From: Candidatus Xianfuyuplasma coldseepsis
GTDB lineage: Bacteria > Bacillota_I > Bacilli_A > Izemoplasmatales > Izemoplasmataceae
Assembly (NCBI RefSeq): GCF_014023125.1
Contig: NZ_CP048914.1
Location: 1-64,000, forward strand
DNA: 64,000 bases
Reading direction: 5' to 3'
This document shows positions 25,601 through 33,502 of this stretch, piece after piece; the stretch's first letter is position 1; each line of letters begins with the position of its first letter. Position numbers and translations under genes: made by a program. The notes beneath the pieces are model-generated. The model worked only from the letters and a program-made list of their open reading frames with translations. It had not been told where the DNA came from and made no database searches.

Positions 25601-28600
25601 AGTAGATGAGATGAATTTACAAGTACAACTCCACTTCTACAATAATGACAACGACTATTTCGAAGACTTCTTTGTCCAGTTCTACTATGATGAAAACAAT
25701 GAGTTAAGCATGCATTTCATGCCACTTGATGATACCTATGAACAAGATTTACAATTCTTCAATCAAATGATTACCGACTATCACAACATGGACTTTACCA
25801 ACGAAGAATTCTGTAGTATGTACTTCGAAGCCGACTTGTATACCCAATGTATCAATGATCGCAGCAACGACGATTTCACGTATGCATTAACCATTCAACA
25901 GTTTGCACCGTTAATGGGTGATCGTGAATACCACGCCATCCTCTATTGGGACAACGGAGTGGATAGCTATACCGAAGACCTACGAATTATATTCTACATT
26001 GTCGAAGGATCCACAAAAATAATCATGGAACCCTTCAACAACAATCCTGATATCGGATCCTTCATCGAAGGATTTATGCAGCAACTACTCGACTCATCGA
26101 TTAGTGATGATGCCTTCTGTAACGCATTCTTTATCGATTCAACCGATCCCCAGTGTTATGATTTACGCAATGCATACATCAATGGCTTCTGGATTGATTG
26201 GTACGAGTTCTATCCCCATAACGAATATTGGGTGATGACGATTGGCTTTACTGATGGATTTGATTACTTTGACGAAGAATTCGCCTTTGTTGTAGAACCG
26301 CAACATGATGGTAGTTATCGCCTGAAATTTATCGATGCGACCATCATTGATTTCGATGCGATATGGAATCGCCTTTATGAATTTGTTGACGATTTCAATG
26401 ATTACAGCATGATAACCGATGATATCGCTGCAATCTATCTCGTCCCCAATACATCTTTTGACATTATTAACTTACGGGAAATGACCCGCGAAAACAATAT
26501 CTATATCAATTACTACAGTCTCTTTGAAGAGTATGGAAACTATAGTATCCAACTCGATTTTGATGATGGTACTAGTTACCGCTATACACTGTATGTTCAT
26601 GAAATGAACGGACACCTATTCTTTGAATTGTTCGAAGACTTTAGCGGTATTGACATCACCGAAGGGGACGTCTCCGGTGTTGCGTATTCCATTTTCTGGG
26701 ATTTGGCCAATGGGTATACCATCGATGATATTTGCAACAACTACTTCGCCTATCATCAACACGAAATGTGTGCAACGATGCTTAGTGGCTTCCAATCATC
26801 GGACATCACTGTTGAAGTATCCAATGTGTGGTTCAATGTTGATCACTTTGAAATCGAACTTCGATACATCTATTCCGATATGACGGAAGAATATTATTAC
26901 TGGAATGTATACGCATTCTATGACAGTGATGATTTATTGAAATTAGAATTTACCGAAGATGACTACATACCACGTGAAGATAAAGATATCTTTATGCAAA
27001 ACTTTATAACGGATTTCAACGATAATTCATTTGATGCCGATGTCCTCTGTAATTTATACATGGCACCGGACTCCTATGATTTATGTACCGAGATCTACAC
27101 AACCCTCTCAACTAACAACTACATGCTGAACTGGTATACATATGATTTATGGAATGAACCAAATTGGGTTGAATTTGGTGTCTATGATAGCACGTATCAA
27201 ATGATTCATTACTTCTTCTATGTTCAAGTCGAGTTTCGTCTCGATGAGTTCAATAATATGACGATCTCGTTATGGGATTATACCGAATATCAACGAGTTA
27301 GTGAAGCCCAAGCAATTGCCGCCATTGATGGTATATTTGCAGCGCTTCATGACCTTACAATCACCGATGATGAATTCTGCAATGAGTGGGGCTACATCTT
27401 TAATGACTGTTATGGATTACGCCAACTAATTCGTGATGAAGGTGGTACTTTACTTCGCGGAGAAACCAATGTGGAAGACGAACTGCAATATTACGTGCAA
27501 GCAACTCTAACTACAAATAGTTATACCGAAGAATACTACTTCCACTTCTATGTTAAAAGTGATTTACAAGGATTCGTGTATGTCGATGGTTATCAAGAAG
27601 ATCACAGCTACATGGTTCCATTATCCGTCGCAACGGAGTTTATCACAGCATTCTTTACAGATTACCTTGATCCGTCGATTCTAGAACCCGACTTCATAGC
27701 GTTATACAATGATAACTACTGGGTTCCAGGAGTCGAAGATCGACAACGTTATCTCGATCAAGGTTACGGTATTACCGTGACTGATGTGCGACTTGCGCTG
27801 TACGACGGATACTATATCTTTGAAGCTGATTTGGCCGTATTTAATGGTACTGATACGTACTATTACACAATGCCAATCGATGTCTATTACAAAGACAACA
27901 ATGAACTAGCAATTGGACCGCGTATGGACTATTTAAGTGCGGGAACCGACTATATGACTACGTTAGCTCAAGGATTCTATGATGGACTCCTTGACGATAC
28001 AGTCGACGATATCACCTTCTGTACCGACTTGTTTGGACCAGACGGAGAATATCCTTGTGCCGATATCCGACGTCAATTAATCGATTCCAATTACACCTTA
28101 GATTTAGTCGACATCAGTGCCGATGACTACAATGCAATGTTAATCATCGATGTCTATAGTGGTACAAACTTAGTCACTACATTTGATTGGACAATTTATT
28201 CCTATTCAACCCTCTTAGGAGAAATGAAGTTTCATTTAGAAATCTGGTCCGATGAAATAGCAGCTGAAAGTCTTGCATTATGGGTCGAACAATTCACAAC
28301 AACCTATGCTGTTGGTTATTCCATCACCGACATCTGTGCATTGGACAACATCGATTGCAATGGTATATGGATTGATGAAGGACAAGTCATTGATTCAATT
28401 TACTTCCAAGAGTTCTATCACAATTACGAAGATGTCCTCGGTCTTGAATTTGAACTAAATATCATGTTCTTCTATACCGATGGTAGCGAACAATCGATTG
28501 GATTTAATGTAACATACGCAGTCAACGAAAACGGCGTGTACACCTGGTACTTCGTAGTAGAACGACTAAAAGCACCACTGCCGGATGATGCAATGGCATT

Positions 28601-28937
28601 ACCACTAACAGTTGTTGAAGTAGTCCTTGATCAATTTATGCTTGACATCAAAGACGGAAGCATCGATGCAAGAACATTCTGCGATACGTACTTCGGTGGT
28701 AATTTCGAGAATCCTGATTGCTTGGAAGGACGACCTGAAATCATCCTAACCAATCCAACGATAACTCGTTCGGATATCGGAACAACCGTCATTGACAATG
28801 TCACATATTACACGGTAACCTTCTATATTGATAATGGTGTAAATGTGGAAGAACAATTTGTCACTCTGCGTATCTTCCAGATTGCAGAAAACCAGTTTTT
28901 TATTCAATTTTATGACGACATGCCAAATAATATGTAA
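22632..28937 (+). CDS. Giant repeat lipoprotein, about 19 Cys-pair repeats
   Basis: The 2101-residue protein begins with a lipoprotein signal (LSAC, lipid-bearing Cys at residue 20), so it is anchored outside the cell membrane. The rest is about 19 degenerate repeats of 103-125 residues. Each repeat starts near a signature FC-x2-YF-x7-8-C-x3-R and continues into a beta-rich stretch with alternating hydrophobic and acidic residues. Signatures lie near residues 75, 194, 319, 435, 540, 646, 751, 854, 956, 1059, 1162, 1266, 1367, 1472, 1582, 1686, 1795, 1901 and 2015. In the 12th and 16th repeats both Cys are lost together, which points to an intra-repeat disulfide. Repeats 6 and 10 are especially alike, as are 1 and 3. 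It is strongly acidic, and I do not recognise the family. It is monocistronic, with a terminator after it. Adhesin, binding scaffold or stalk are possibilities only. Confidence 0.9.
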   Translation: MKRLLLLFTTLLAMIALSACDFFTPDVVEELSEEYCRENPSSEICTGDAVGELTTEYIINIFNTILNEYNDATNTTFCDDYFSLSNLTLLDSCRANRDGLFPEDVSSYTILSVDSVLDFGTQDEYEMVVASPDGLTQYTFTIGLTKLDGDILLQEWSYVQDPVDPTTIAVIMEVAIPYFEQFIDDYTNDNIQSSTVCQTYFPDQELNDCEAERDEAIAANLTATIIRFDEVAEGFSVTLSLTDDSGSKTEVLLLTFAYDSNANIIMTWPEDNGMSDEETCRENPDDPICTGAEANMNTEDLLTLFQQAAIDFDDETITDFCDVYFGISNIPLLDECRADRTSLFPTDISTYDIDSITVVGTDLYEIDVVNPAQPLTHYVFKVGVTSIQSTVVFDEWSYVIETIDPATLTVPLEDAELYFIGFIDAYTNGNLDSESVCSNYLGSMDQTECTEQRDNDLLNELTVELLDFVPVDDVVHVTMKMTSIEGVKDQTIIVKFYYDFGLFIQMDILGDLYNLDYDTLWNFTVDLFNDFFFSTIPAETVCMTYFDEDQYEFCMEGYAEKEASGYTQTPINLEEYDDHYLITLETWSEGQLQHTMTIQAWFFYVGNELKIHIDPESGNNSDYEFYHNFFKQMILDYHTTSIDDETFCSTYFEAEHYDMCVSDRSQDDFDYEWSIELFEQLMNPNEFHVILYWDNGSDNYTEDLLVTFYDVDGHTKIKMDGFTNDDYTYYYDLMQTFIAQWNDEYNTSEWVCTTFMAGESYQGCMDNREQFRPLGYTISILQFEAPYDNHSWMTSLLYDNGDDSFVLHAEIYFVELSGETFIDFVNVWIEDERIDQLFINFINDFNNDTIDDETLCTSYFRFEEDKQKCYDMRAGDLGETFVRLDHIEALEPGFFALHLTLEYMGNTWNETWLFMTFEEDGQWFLTFEDDPYHEDIIALFTMYVEELMNPDIPDDEFCHKYFSMEEATQCITQRTAFDYSYVVEISYMMQVDEMNLQVQLHFYNNDNDYFEDFFVQFYYDENNELSMHFMPLDDTYEQDLQFFNQMITDYHNMDFTNEEFCSMYFEADLYTQCINDRSNDDFTYALTIQQFAPLMGDREYHAILYWDNGVDSYTEDLRIIFYIVEGSTKIIMEPFNNNPDIGSFIEGFMQQLLDSSISDDAFCNAFFIDSTDPQCYDLRNAYINGFWIDWYEFYPHNEYWVMTIGFTDGFDYFDEEFAFVVEPQHDGSYRLKFIDATIIDFDAIWNRLYEFVDDFNDYSMITDDIAAIYLVPNTSFDIINLREMTRENNIYINYYSLFEEYGNYSIQLDFDDGTSYRYTLYVHEMNGHLFFELFEDFSGIDITEGDVSGVAYSIFWDLANGYTIDDICNNYFAYHQHEMCATMLSGFQSSDITVEVSNVWFNVDHFEIELRYIYSDMTEEYYYWNVYAFYDSDDLLKLEFTEDDYIPREDKDIFMQNFITDFNDNSFDADVLCNLYMAPDSYDLCTEIYTTLSTNNYMLNWYTYDLWNEPNWVEFGVYDSTYQMIHYFFYVQVEFRLDEFNNMTISLWDYTEYQRVSEAQAIAAIDGIFAALHDLTITDDEFCNEWGYIFNDCYGLRQLIRDEGGTLLRGETNVEDELQYYVQATLTTNSYTEEYYFHFYVKSDLQGFVYVDGYQEDHSYMVPLSVATEFITAFFTDYLDPSILEPDFIALYNDNYWVPGVEDRQRYLDQGYGITVTDVRLALYDGYYIFEADLAVFNGTDTYYYTMPIDVYYKDNNELAIGPRMDYLSAGTDYMTTLAQGFYDGLLDDTVDDITFCTDLFGPDGEYPCADIRRQLIDSNYTLDLVDISADDYNAMLIIDVYSGTNLVTTFDWTIYSYSTLLGEMKFHLEIWSDEIAAESLALWVEQFTTTYAVGYSITDICALDNIDCNGIWIDEGQVIDSIYFQEFYHNYEDVLGLEFELNIMFFYTDGSEQSIGFNVTYAVNENGVYTWYFVVERLKAPLPDDAMALPLTVVEVVLDQFMLDIKDGSIDARTFCDTYFGGNFENPDCLEGRPEIILTNPTITRSDIGTTVIDNVTYYTVTFYIDNGVNVEEQFVTLRIFQIAENQFFIQFYDDMPNNM

Positions 28938-28942
28938 TAAAT

Positions 28943-28973
28943 AAAAGAATCTTCTCACGAAGATTCTTTTTTT
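28943..28973. terminator. Terminator between the giant lipoprotein and YczE-like genes
   Basis: AAAAGAATCTTC, loop TCAC and GAAGATTCTTTT form a 12-bp perfect stem with a T run on the plus strand. The stop codon of the convergent gene (28955-28957) is in the loop. Confidence 0.88.
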
Positions 28974-29611
28974 GGGCGCATGTAATCGACAATACTGTGA
29001 TTGTGATGTTCCTTGGGATTGTACCCCAATATGGCAAAATAACCCTGAATCATATAGCCAGAAGCAACGACCACAATCGCGGTTCCAATAAAGACGTCGC
29101 CACCCATTAAATACCCAAGCAATAAGACAATAAACTCAACCCCAAGTTTCACATATTTTACTGGGATAGGAGTTGTCCGTGCAATTCCAATAAATAGTCC
29201 ATCTCTAGGTCCTTGTCCTAAATTGCTTGATATGTATAATGCGCGGCCAAAGGTCATACAGATAAAACCAAGAAGAAACACGACAATATCACGAAAGAGC
29301 GTATGATGTATTTCATCAACAATGAGACGAAGGAGTTCAATAAACGGTCCGACAAGGAGTACATTGAGGATCGTTGCAATGCCGACTTTCGTCCGAAACA
29401 CGATGATTGAAAACACCAATACAATCACGCCAACAATCAGTGTATTGTAGCCAAATGGTACTTGTAACGATTGTTCAATCCCGTCATGTAGAACCGCCCA
29501 TGGTGGTAATCCAAACGATGATAATCGAATCGTGTGAATACCAAGACCAAGCAATAATAATCCGGCGATAAGACGCGGTACATGTTTGATGTCATGACGA
29601 AGCAATTCCAT
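28955..29611 (-). CDS. YczE/YitT-type integral membrane protein
   Basis: The protein of about 218 residues has five to six membrane helices and matches the YczE/YyaS group of Firmicute membrane proteins: a conserved SSFGLPPWAVLHDGI segment after the first helix and SSNLGQGPRDGL in the middle. Function is unknown; YczE has been linked to non-ribosomal peptide production in Bacillus, but the role is not defined. The start is taken as the ATG at 29611. A GTG six codons upstream lies almost at the predicted transcription start of the extended -10 promoter (TGGTATAAT) on the minus strand. It is a single gene convergent with the giant lipoprotein. Confidence 0.75.
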   Translation of the reverse strand: MELLRHDIKHVPRLIAGLLLLGLGIHTIRLSSFGLPPWAVLHDGIEQSLQVPFGYNTLIVGVIVLVFSIIVFRTKVGIATILNVLLVGPFIELLRLIVDEIHHTLFRDIVVFLLGFICMTFGRALYISSNLGQGPRDGLFIGIARTTPIPVKYVKLGVEFIVLLLGYLMGGDVFIGTAIVVVASGYMIQGYFAILGYNPKEHHNHSIVDYMRPKKESS

Positions 29612-29715
29612 ACTATCACTCTTTTCCACTGCAATTATACCACTTTTTTTAATTTTTTGAGCACCTATCTACACAAAAACACATTTCTTTCATATAATAG
29701 TAAAGAGGTGATTAT

Positions 29716-30195
29716 ATGATTCACGCCATCAAAAAAGAAGCAACTACAAAATACAATCTCATCATGTTTGGAGCCTTATTCGTGATATTCATGAGTCTTT
29801 ATGTTTTTTTAGACTTTGAAGGGAACACCAACTACATCATCATGACGAATAATTTCGGACTGGGTATTACGCTTATTCATATCCTAATCAACGGTATCAT
29901 TGCCGTATTAACATCGATTATGGTAGGCTTCTCCATTATCAACTACAAACTTACCAATGTCGAACCAGTTGGATCTAATGCGATTCCATTTGTAACCTTT
30001 ATATTCGGGATTCTAACCTTTGGTTGTACATCCTGCGTGGTCGCCTTTCTCGGAGCTATCGGGATTGCCTTTACACCTCTGATTCTTCCCAATGGGAATC
30101 TGTTATGGAAAGTCCTTGCCCTTCTCATTGTTGTGCTTGGTTTTATATGGATTATGTACTCCATCCAACATTCAAAATGTAAAATTAAACAATAA
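29716..30195 (+). CDS. Small membrane protein with a CxxC-like pair in a helix
   Basis: The 159-residue protein has four predicted membrane helices (about residues 17-33, 45-72, 88-118 and 127-150). The third contains FGCTSCVVAFLGAIGI, a cysteine pair just before a glycine-rich helix, and the C-terminus has one more Cys in a basic tail. The pattern recalls small multi-helix membrane proteins with redox or metal cysteines, but I do not recognise a named family. The ATG follows AAAGAGGTGAT. A terminator with a UUCG tetraloop follows the stop. Confidence 0.65.
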   Translation: MIHAIKKEATTKYNLIMFGALFVIFMSLYVFLDFEGNTNYIIMTNNFGLGITLIHILINGIIAVLTSIMVGFSIINYKLTNVEPVGSNAIPFVTFIFGILTFGCTSCVVAFLGAIGIAFTPLILPNGNLLWKVLALLIVVLGFIWIMYSIQHSKCKIKQ

Positions 30196-30213
30196 GCTTC
30201 GGCTTATTTTTTT
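30191..30213 (+). terminator. UUCG-tetraloop terminator
   Basis: AATAAGC-TTCG-GCTTATT is followed by T residues. The stop codon of the small membrane protein gene (30193-30195) is within the stem. Confidence 0.85.
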
Positions 30214-30261
30214 CTTTTTATTACGAGATTATTATACTATAATAGATACGAGGTGTTCCCT

Positions 30262-31809
30262 ATGAAAACTGTTGACTTTCAAGTTCTCCATACATCCGAT
30301 ATTCATGGTTACGTGTATCCGTATCACTATGCGACAATGGAAGCCGCCAATATCGGATTGGCAAAATTATCGACGTTAATTAAACAACGTGCCAAACACA
30401 ATCATCTATTAATCGATACCGGTGACACAATCCAAGGCAGCCCCTTGACGTATTATTATGCAAGGCAATGTGACAAAACAGTTCACCCTATGACTACGGT
30501 CATGAATGCCCTTGGCTATGACTATGTTGCCATTGGTAATCACGAGTTTAATTACGGTCTCGACAATCTTCATAGCTATCTTGATCATCTTGATGCGACC
30601 ATTCTCAATGCGAACTTATTGGATGATCTAACAACGAATCCATTTGTCGGTGTATCGCACGCGATTACGTCGTTTGACAATGGACCTACTGTGGGAATTA
30701 TCGGTGTAACAACCCACTACATTCCCAACTGGGAACAACCATCTCATATTGCACATCTACACTTTCAAGATGCCTTTGAAACCACGAAAAGATTAGTCGG
30801 TGAACTACGCAATCACGTCGATTATCTCATCGTCAATTATCACGGTGGATTTGAACGAGATTTGACAACGTTTGAATTGTCCACCGATGATACCGGTGAA
30901 AACCAAGGAGCCAAAATGCTGCAAGAGATTGACGGCATCGATTTACTACTTACCGGTCACCAACATCGATTACTCACAGGTTCACACAAGAATACATTCT
31001 ACAGTCAACCAGGATTCAACGCGCAACACCTAGTAGAAATCAATATTCGTGCTACATACGATAATGGATGGACCTTTCACCATGAAGCAACGATCCATGA
31101 TACCAAAGGAATCGCTGCGGATAATCATATCCTCAACTTACTCCATGATGTGGAATCAAATACACAAGCATATTTGGATACAACGGTTGGATATCTCGAT
31201 CAACCTTACTTGATTACCGATCAACTTCAAGCACGTCTACATAAACACCCCTTGGTATCGTTTATCAATCAGGTGCAACTGGAATATACCAATGCGGATA
31301 TCTCCTCCTGCAGTCTTGGTAATAGTGTATCAGGCTTTAATCAACACATCACCATCCGTGATATCATCAGCACCTACATCTTTCCCAATACACTTGTTGT
31401 CAAAGAGTGCACTGGTAAAGAGTTACGAAAAGCCCTTGAAAAAACGGCTACATTCTTTGATATCGATGGTGATGACATCATCATTTCATCGGAGTACAAT
31501 GATCCGAAACTCCAACTGTACGCCTATGACATGTACGATCCGATTCACTACACCATCAACGTTTCGAAACCCCATGGTTCTCGCGTTGAAAACCTAACAT
31601 TCCATAATCAACCAATCAACGATACGGATGTGTTTTCAATCGTCATGAACAATTATCGCGCCAGTGGTGGCGGCGAATATACATTTATCAAGGACTGTCC
31701 TGTACTGAACGATACCCAAATGGAAGTCATTGAAATCCTCATTGATTACATCCAAGAACATCCCCAGTTATCGATTAACCATACAAAAAACATTACCGTT
31801 ACAAAATAG
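30262..31809 (+). CDS. Cytosolic 5'-nucleotidase / 2',3'-cyclic phosphodiesterase family
   Basis: The 515-residue protein has the two-domain layout of the UshA/YunD family. The N-terminal calcineurin-like metallophosphatase domain shows HTSDIHG, DTGDTIQGSP, IGNHEFNYG, NYHGGFE and LTGHQH, covering the metal ligands. The C-terminal 5'-nucleotidase domain starts near residue 330 and contains the substrate-clamping NYRASGGGEY segment. It has no signal peptide, unlike the lipoprotein relative at 37774, so it should act in the cytosol on nucleotides. The ATG at 30262 is preferred; the GTG nine bases upstream is part of the GAGGTG ribosome-binding site. It lies next to a DNase lipoprotein gene. Confidence 0.9.
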   Translation: MKTVDFQVLHTSDIHGYVYPYHYATMEAANIGLAKLSTLIKQRAKHNHLLIDTGDTIQGSPLTYYYARQCDKTVHPMTTVMNALGYDYVAIGNHEFNYGLDNLHSYLDHLDATILNANLLDDLTTNPFVGVSHAITSFDNGPTVGIIGVTTHYIPNWEQPSHIAHLHFQDAFETTKRLVGELRNHVDYLIVNYHGGFERDLTTFELSTDDTGENQGAKMLQEIDGIDLLLTGHQHRLLTGSHKNTFYSQPGFNAQHLVEINIRATYDNGWTFHHEATIHDTKGIAADNHILNLLHDVESNTQAYLDTTVGYLDQPYLITDQLQARLHKHPLVSFINQVQLEYTNADISSCSLGNSVSGFNQHITIRDIISTYIFPNTLVVKECTGKELRKALEKTATFFDIDGDDIIISSEYNDPKLQLYAYDMYDPIHYTINVSKPHGSRVENLTFHNQPINDTDVFSIVMNNYRASGGGEYTFIKDCPVLNDTQMEVIEILIDYIQEHPQLSINHTKNITVTK

Positions 31810-31812
31810 AGG

Positions 31813-31841
31813 TTGCGAAACGTCCCTATCTTTTGTACAAT
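31813..31841 (+). promoter_or_regulatory. Promoter of the endonuclease lipoprotein gene
   Basis: TTGCGA (31813-31818), a 17-bp spacer and TACAAT (31836-31841) lie 21 bp before the start codon, so this gene has its own promoter although the nucleotidase gene lies close upstream. Confidence 0.6.
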
Positions 31842-31862
31842 GAACTGTTATGAGGTGACCCT

Positions 31863-32945
31863 ATGAAACGACTATTTATCCTATTTTCAATGCTTATCAT
31901 AATTGGAACATTATCCGCTTGTATACAGACCACCGTTGAACCGGGTGACGATGTAGTTGAGACTCCGGTAGAATCTGAAATTGAAGCTTTCTTAAAGGAA
32001 TACTTTAATGGTGCCGAATCCGCGATAAGCGTTACCGAGAACATCACTCTACCAACATCGTATAACGGAACAACCGTTATCTGGTTTTCCCCCAACCAAG
32101 ATGTTATCAATAGCACCGGAACCATCCATCGACCATTGTATGGCGAGGATGCGGTTGAAGTAACCTTAAGTTTTACGATGTACGGTGATACCAATACCTA
32201 CAGTGGCAATGTGACTTTTTTGGTTCTTCCAGAAGAGGAACCCATTGAAAACTGGGGCTACTATGAAGGGGCCCAATCCTTGACAGGAGAATCATTAAAA
32301 TCGTTCTTGCATGAGTTGATTGATGATCATGATGAACTTACATACGGTGAACTATGGGAAGCATTAGCCGATACCGATGAAGATCCCAATAATTCGAATA
32401 ATGTTCTTTTACTATACAGTGAAGTTAGTATCTCAAAAGATTCGATATGCAGTGTCACTTGTCCCTCAACGACCTCGTGGAATCGTGAGCATGTGTGGCC
32501 TAAATCCCATGGTGGTTTTGACACAAGTGATATTGAAGGAACCGATTTACACCATATACGCCCATCACTAGTTGTCGTCAATAGTGGCCGTGGAAATCTT
32601 GACTTTGATGATGGTGGATCATTACAGGACTATACAACAGATAGTTTTAAAGATGGAGATTCCTTTGAACCCGCAGACAGCGTCAAGGGCGATGTCGCTC
32701 GAATGATTTTCTACATGGCTGTACGCTATGAAGGGGATTCAGGAGAACTGGATTTGGAATTGAATAATCTCGTGAACAACAGTGGTCCTTATGTTGGAAA
32801 ACTAAGTGTTTTACTCGAATGGCATTTAAACGATTTACCCGATGCCTTTGAAATCGAACGTAACAATCGTATTTATGAAAAACAAGGTAATCGGAATCCG
32901 TTTATCGACCATCCCGAATTTGTTGAACTGATTTGGACATCATAA
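31863..32945 (+). CDS. Endonuclease I-family DNase lipoprotein
   Basis: The 360-residue protein has a lipoprotein signal (LSAC, Cys20), an Ig-like domain (about residues 38-118, the atypical bacterial Ig type) and an endonuclease I/NucM domain (about 130-355). The catalytic beta-beta-alpha-metal motif is NREHVWPKSHG near residue 206, followed by DLHHIRPS and NSGRGN. Two Cys flank the motif (ICSVTC). The family degrades DNA, sometimes RNA, non-specifically outside the cell. Anchoring to the cell surface and nearby nucleotidases suggest use of environmental DNA as food. AGGTGACCCT precedes the ATG. A hairpin terminator follows. Confidence 0.92.
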   Translation: MKRLFILFSMLIIIGTLSACIQTTVEPGDDVVETPVESEIEAFLKEYFNGAESAISVTENITLPTSYNGTTVIWFSPNQDVINSTGTIHRPLYGEDAVEVTLSFTMYGDTNTYSGNVTFLVLPEEEPIENWGYYEGAQSLTGESLKSFLHELIDDHDELTYGELWEALADTDEDPNNSNNVLLLYSEVSISKDSICSVTCPSTTSWNREHVWPKSHGGFDTSDIEGTDLHHIRPSLVVVNSGRGNLDFDDGGSLQDYTTDSFKDGDSFEPADSVKGDVARMIFYMAVRYEGDSGELDLELNNLVNNSGPYVGKLSVLLEWHLNDLPDAFEIERNNRIYEKQGNRNPFIDHPEFVELIWTS

Positions 32946-32948
32946 GAA

Positions 32949-32972
32949 AAAGGAGCTGAAAGGCTCCTTTTA
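32949..32972. terminator. Terminator after the DNase gene
   Basis: AAAGGAGC, a 6-nt loop and GCTCCTTT form the stem with T-rich ends on both strands. It can also serve the convergent 122-residue gene. Confidence 0.8.
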
Positions 32973-32995
32973 TTGTGTAGGTGTATGCTACATAT

Positions 32996-33364
32996 TTATT
33001 CTTCGATTTCTTCTTCGATTTCAATCTCGACATCTTCGTCGATGTCTATTGGATCAAAATCACGCATTTTTACAACGACTTTATACAAATCCGTCTCAAT
33101 TTTGTAGACATCAATGTGGTGACCTTTTTCACCCAGTTCGTTGACATATTGCACTAGTTCTTCTCTACTTGTTAATAGCTTTGTGATGGTTTTTCCAAAC
33201 GGTCTGTGAGGCCGTTTCATAATGTGTACATGTTTCTGTTTCCGGTCGCGATCACGATCATGACGATCCCGATGGAAACGAAACTCTTTTTCAAATCGCT
33301 TACGGAACTCATCCTCATCAAAATAACGATGATGGCGATCCTCGTGTTTTCTCTTATTGTCCAT
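32996..33364 (-). CDS. Small charge-segregated protein, unknown
   Basis: The 122-residue protein has three parts. Residues 1-50 are extremely rich in His, Arg, Asp and Lys. Residues about 55-100 form a compact alpha/beta segment (around LTSREELVQYVNELG and then a beta hairpin). The last 20 residues are almost all Asp, Glu and Ile. I do not recognise a family. The opposite charges of the two tails suggest binding between copies, or to nucleic acid or metal through the His/Arg part; that is speculation. The gene is single, between convergent and divergent neighbours. The repetitive upstream sequence (33365-33390) is CT-rich, so the reverse strand gives a purine-rich ribosome-binding region. Confidence 0.65.
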   Translation of the reverse strand: MDNKRKHEDRHHRYFDEDEFRKRFEKEFRFHRDRHDRDRDRKQKHVHIMKRPHRPFGKTITKLLTSREELVQYVNELGEKGHHIDVYKIETDLYKVVVKMRDFDPIDIDEDVEIEIEEEIEE

Positions 33365-33447
33365 GTGTTTTCTCTCTCACTCTCTCACACACCTACACCT
33401 ATAGCATATCACTCGTTGTTTTTCTCGTCAATATCCAATGAAAACCC

Positions 33448-33476
33448 TTTACAAAAACAGCACATTGTTATAAAAT
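33448..33476 (+). promoter_or_regulatory. Promoter of the nucleoside kinase gene
   Basis: TTTACA (33448-33453), a 17-bp spacer and TAAAAT (33471-33476) lie 26 bp upstream of the ATG, which follows GGAGGTGGCACC. Confidence 0.65.
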
Positions 33477-33502
33477 GAAAGGTCCCACTAGGAGGTGGCA
33501 CC

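Noticed and set aside
30253-30261. Upstream GTG/TTG starts giving short N-terminal extensions (also at 4194, 5781, 29629, 39751 and 49880)
   Set aside because: In nearly every case the GTG or TTG is part of, or abuts, the Shine-Dalgarno region of a well placed ATG, and at 29629 it lies almost at the predicted transcription start.
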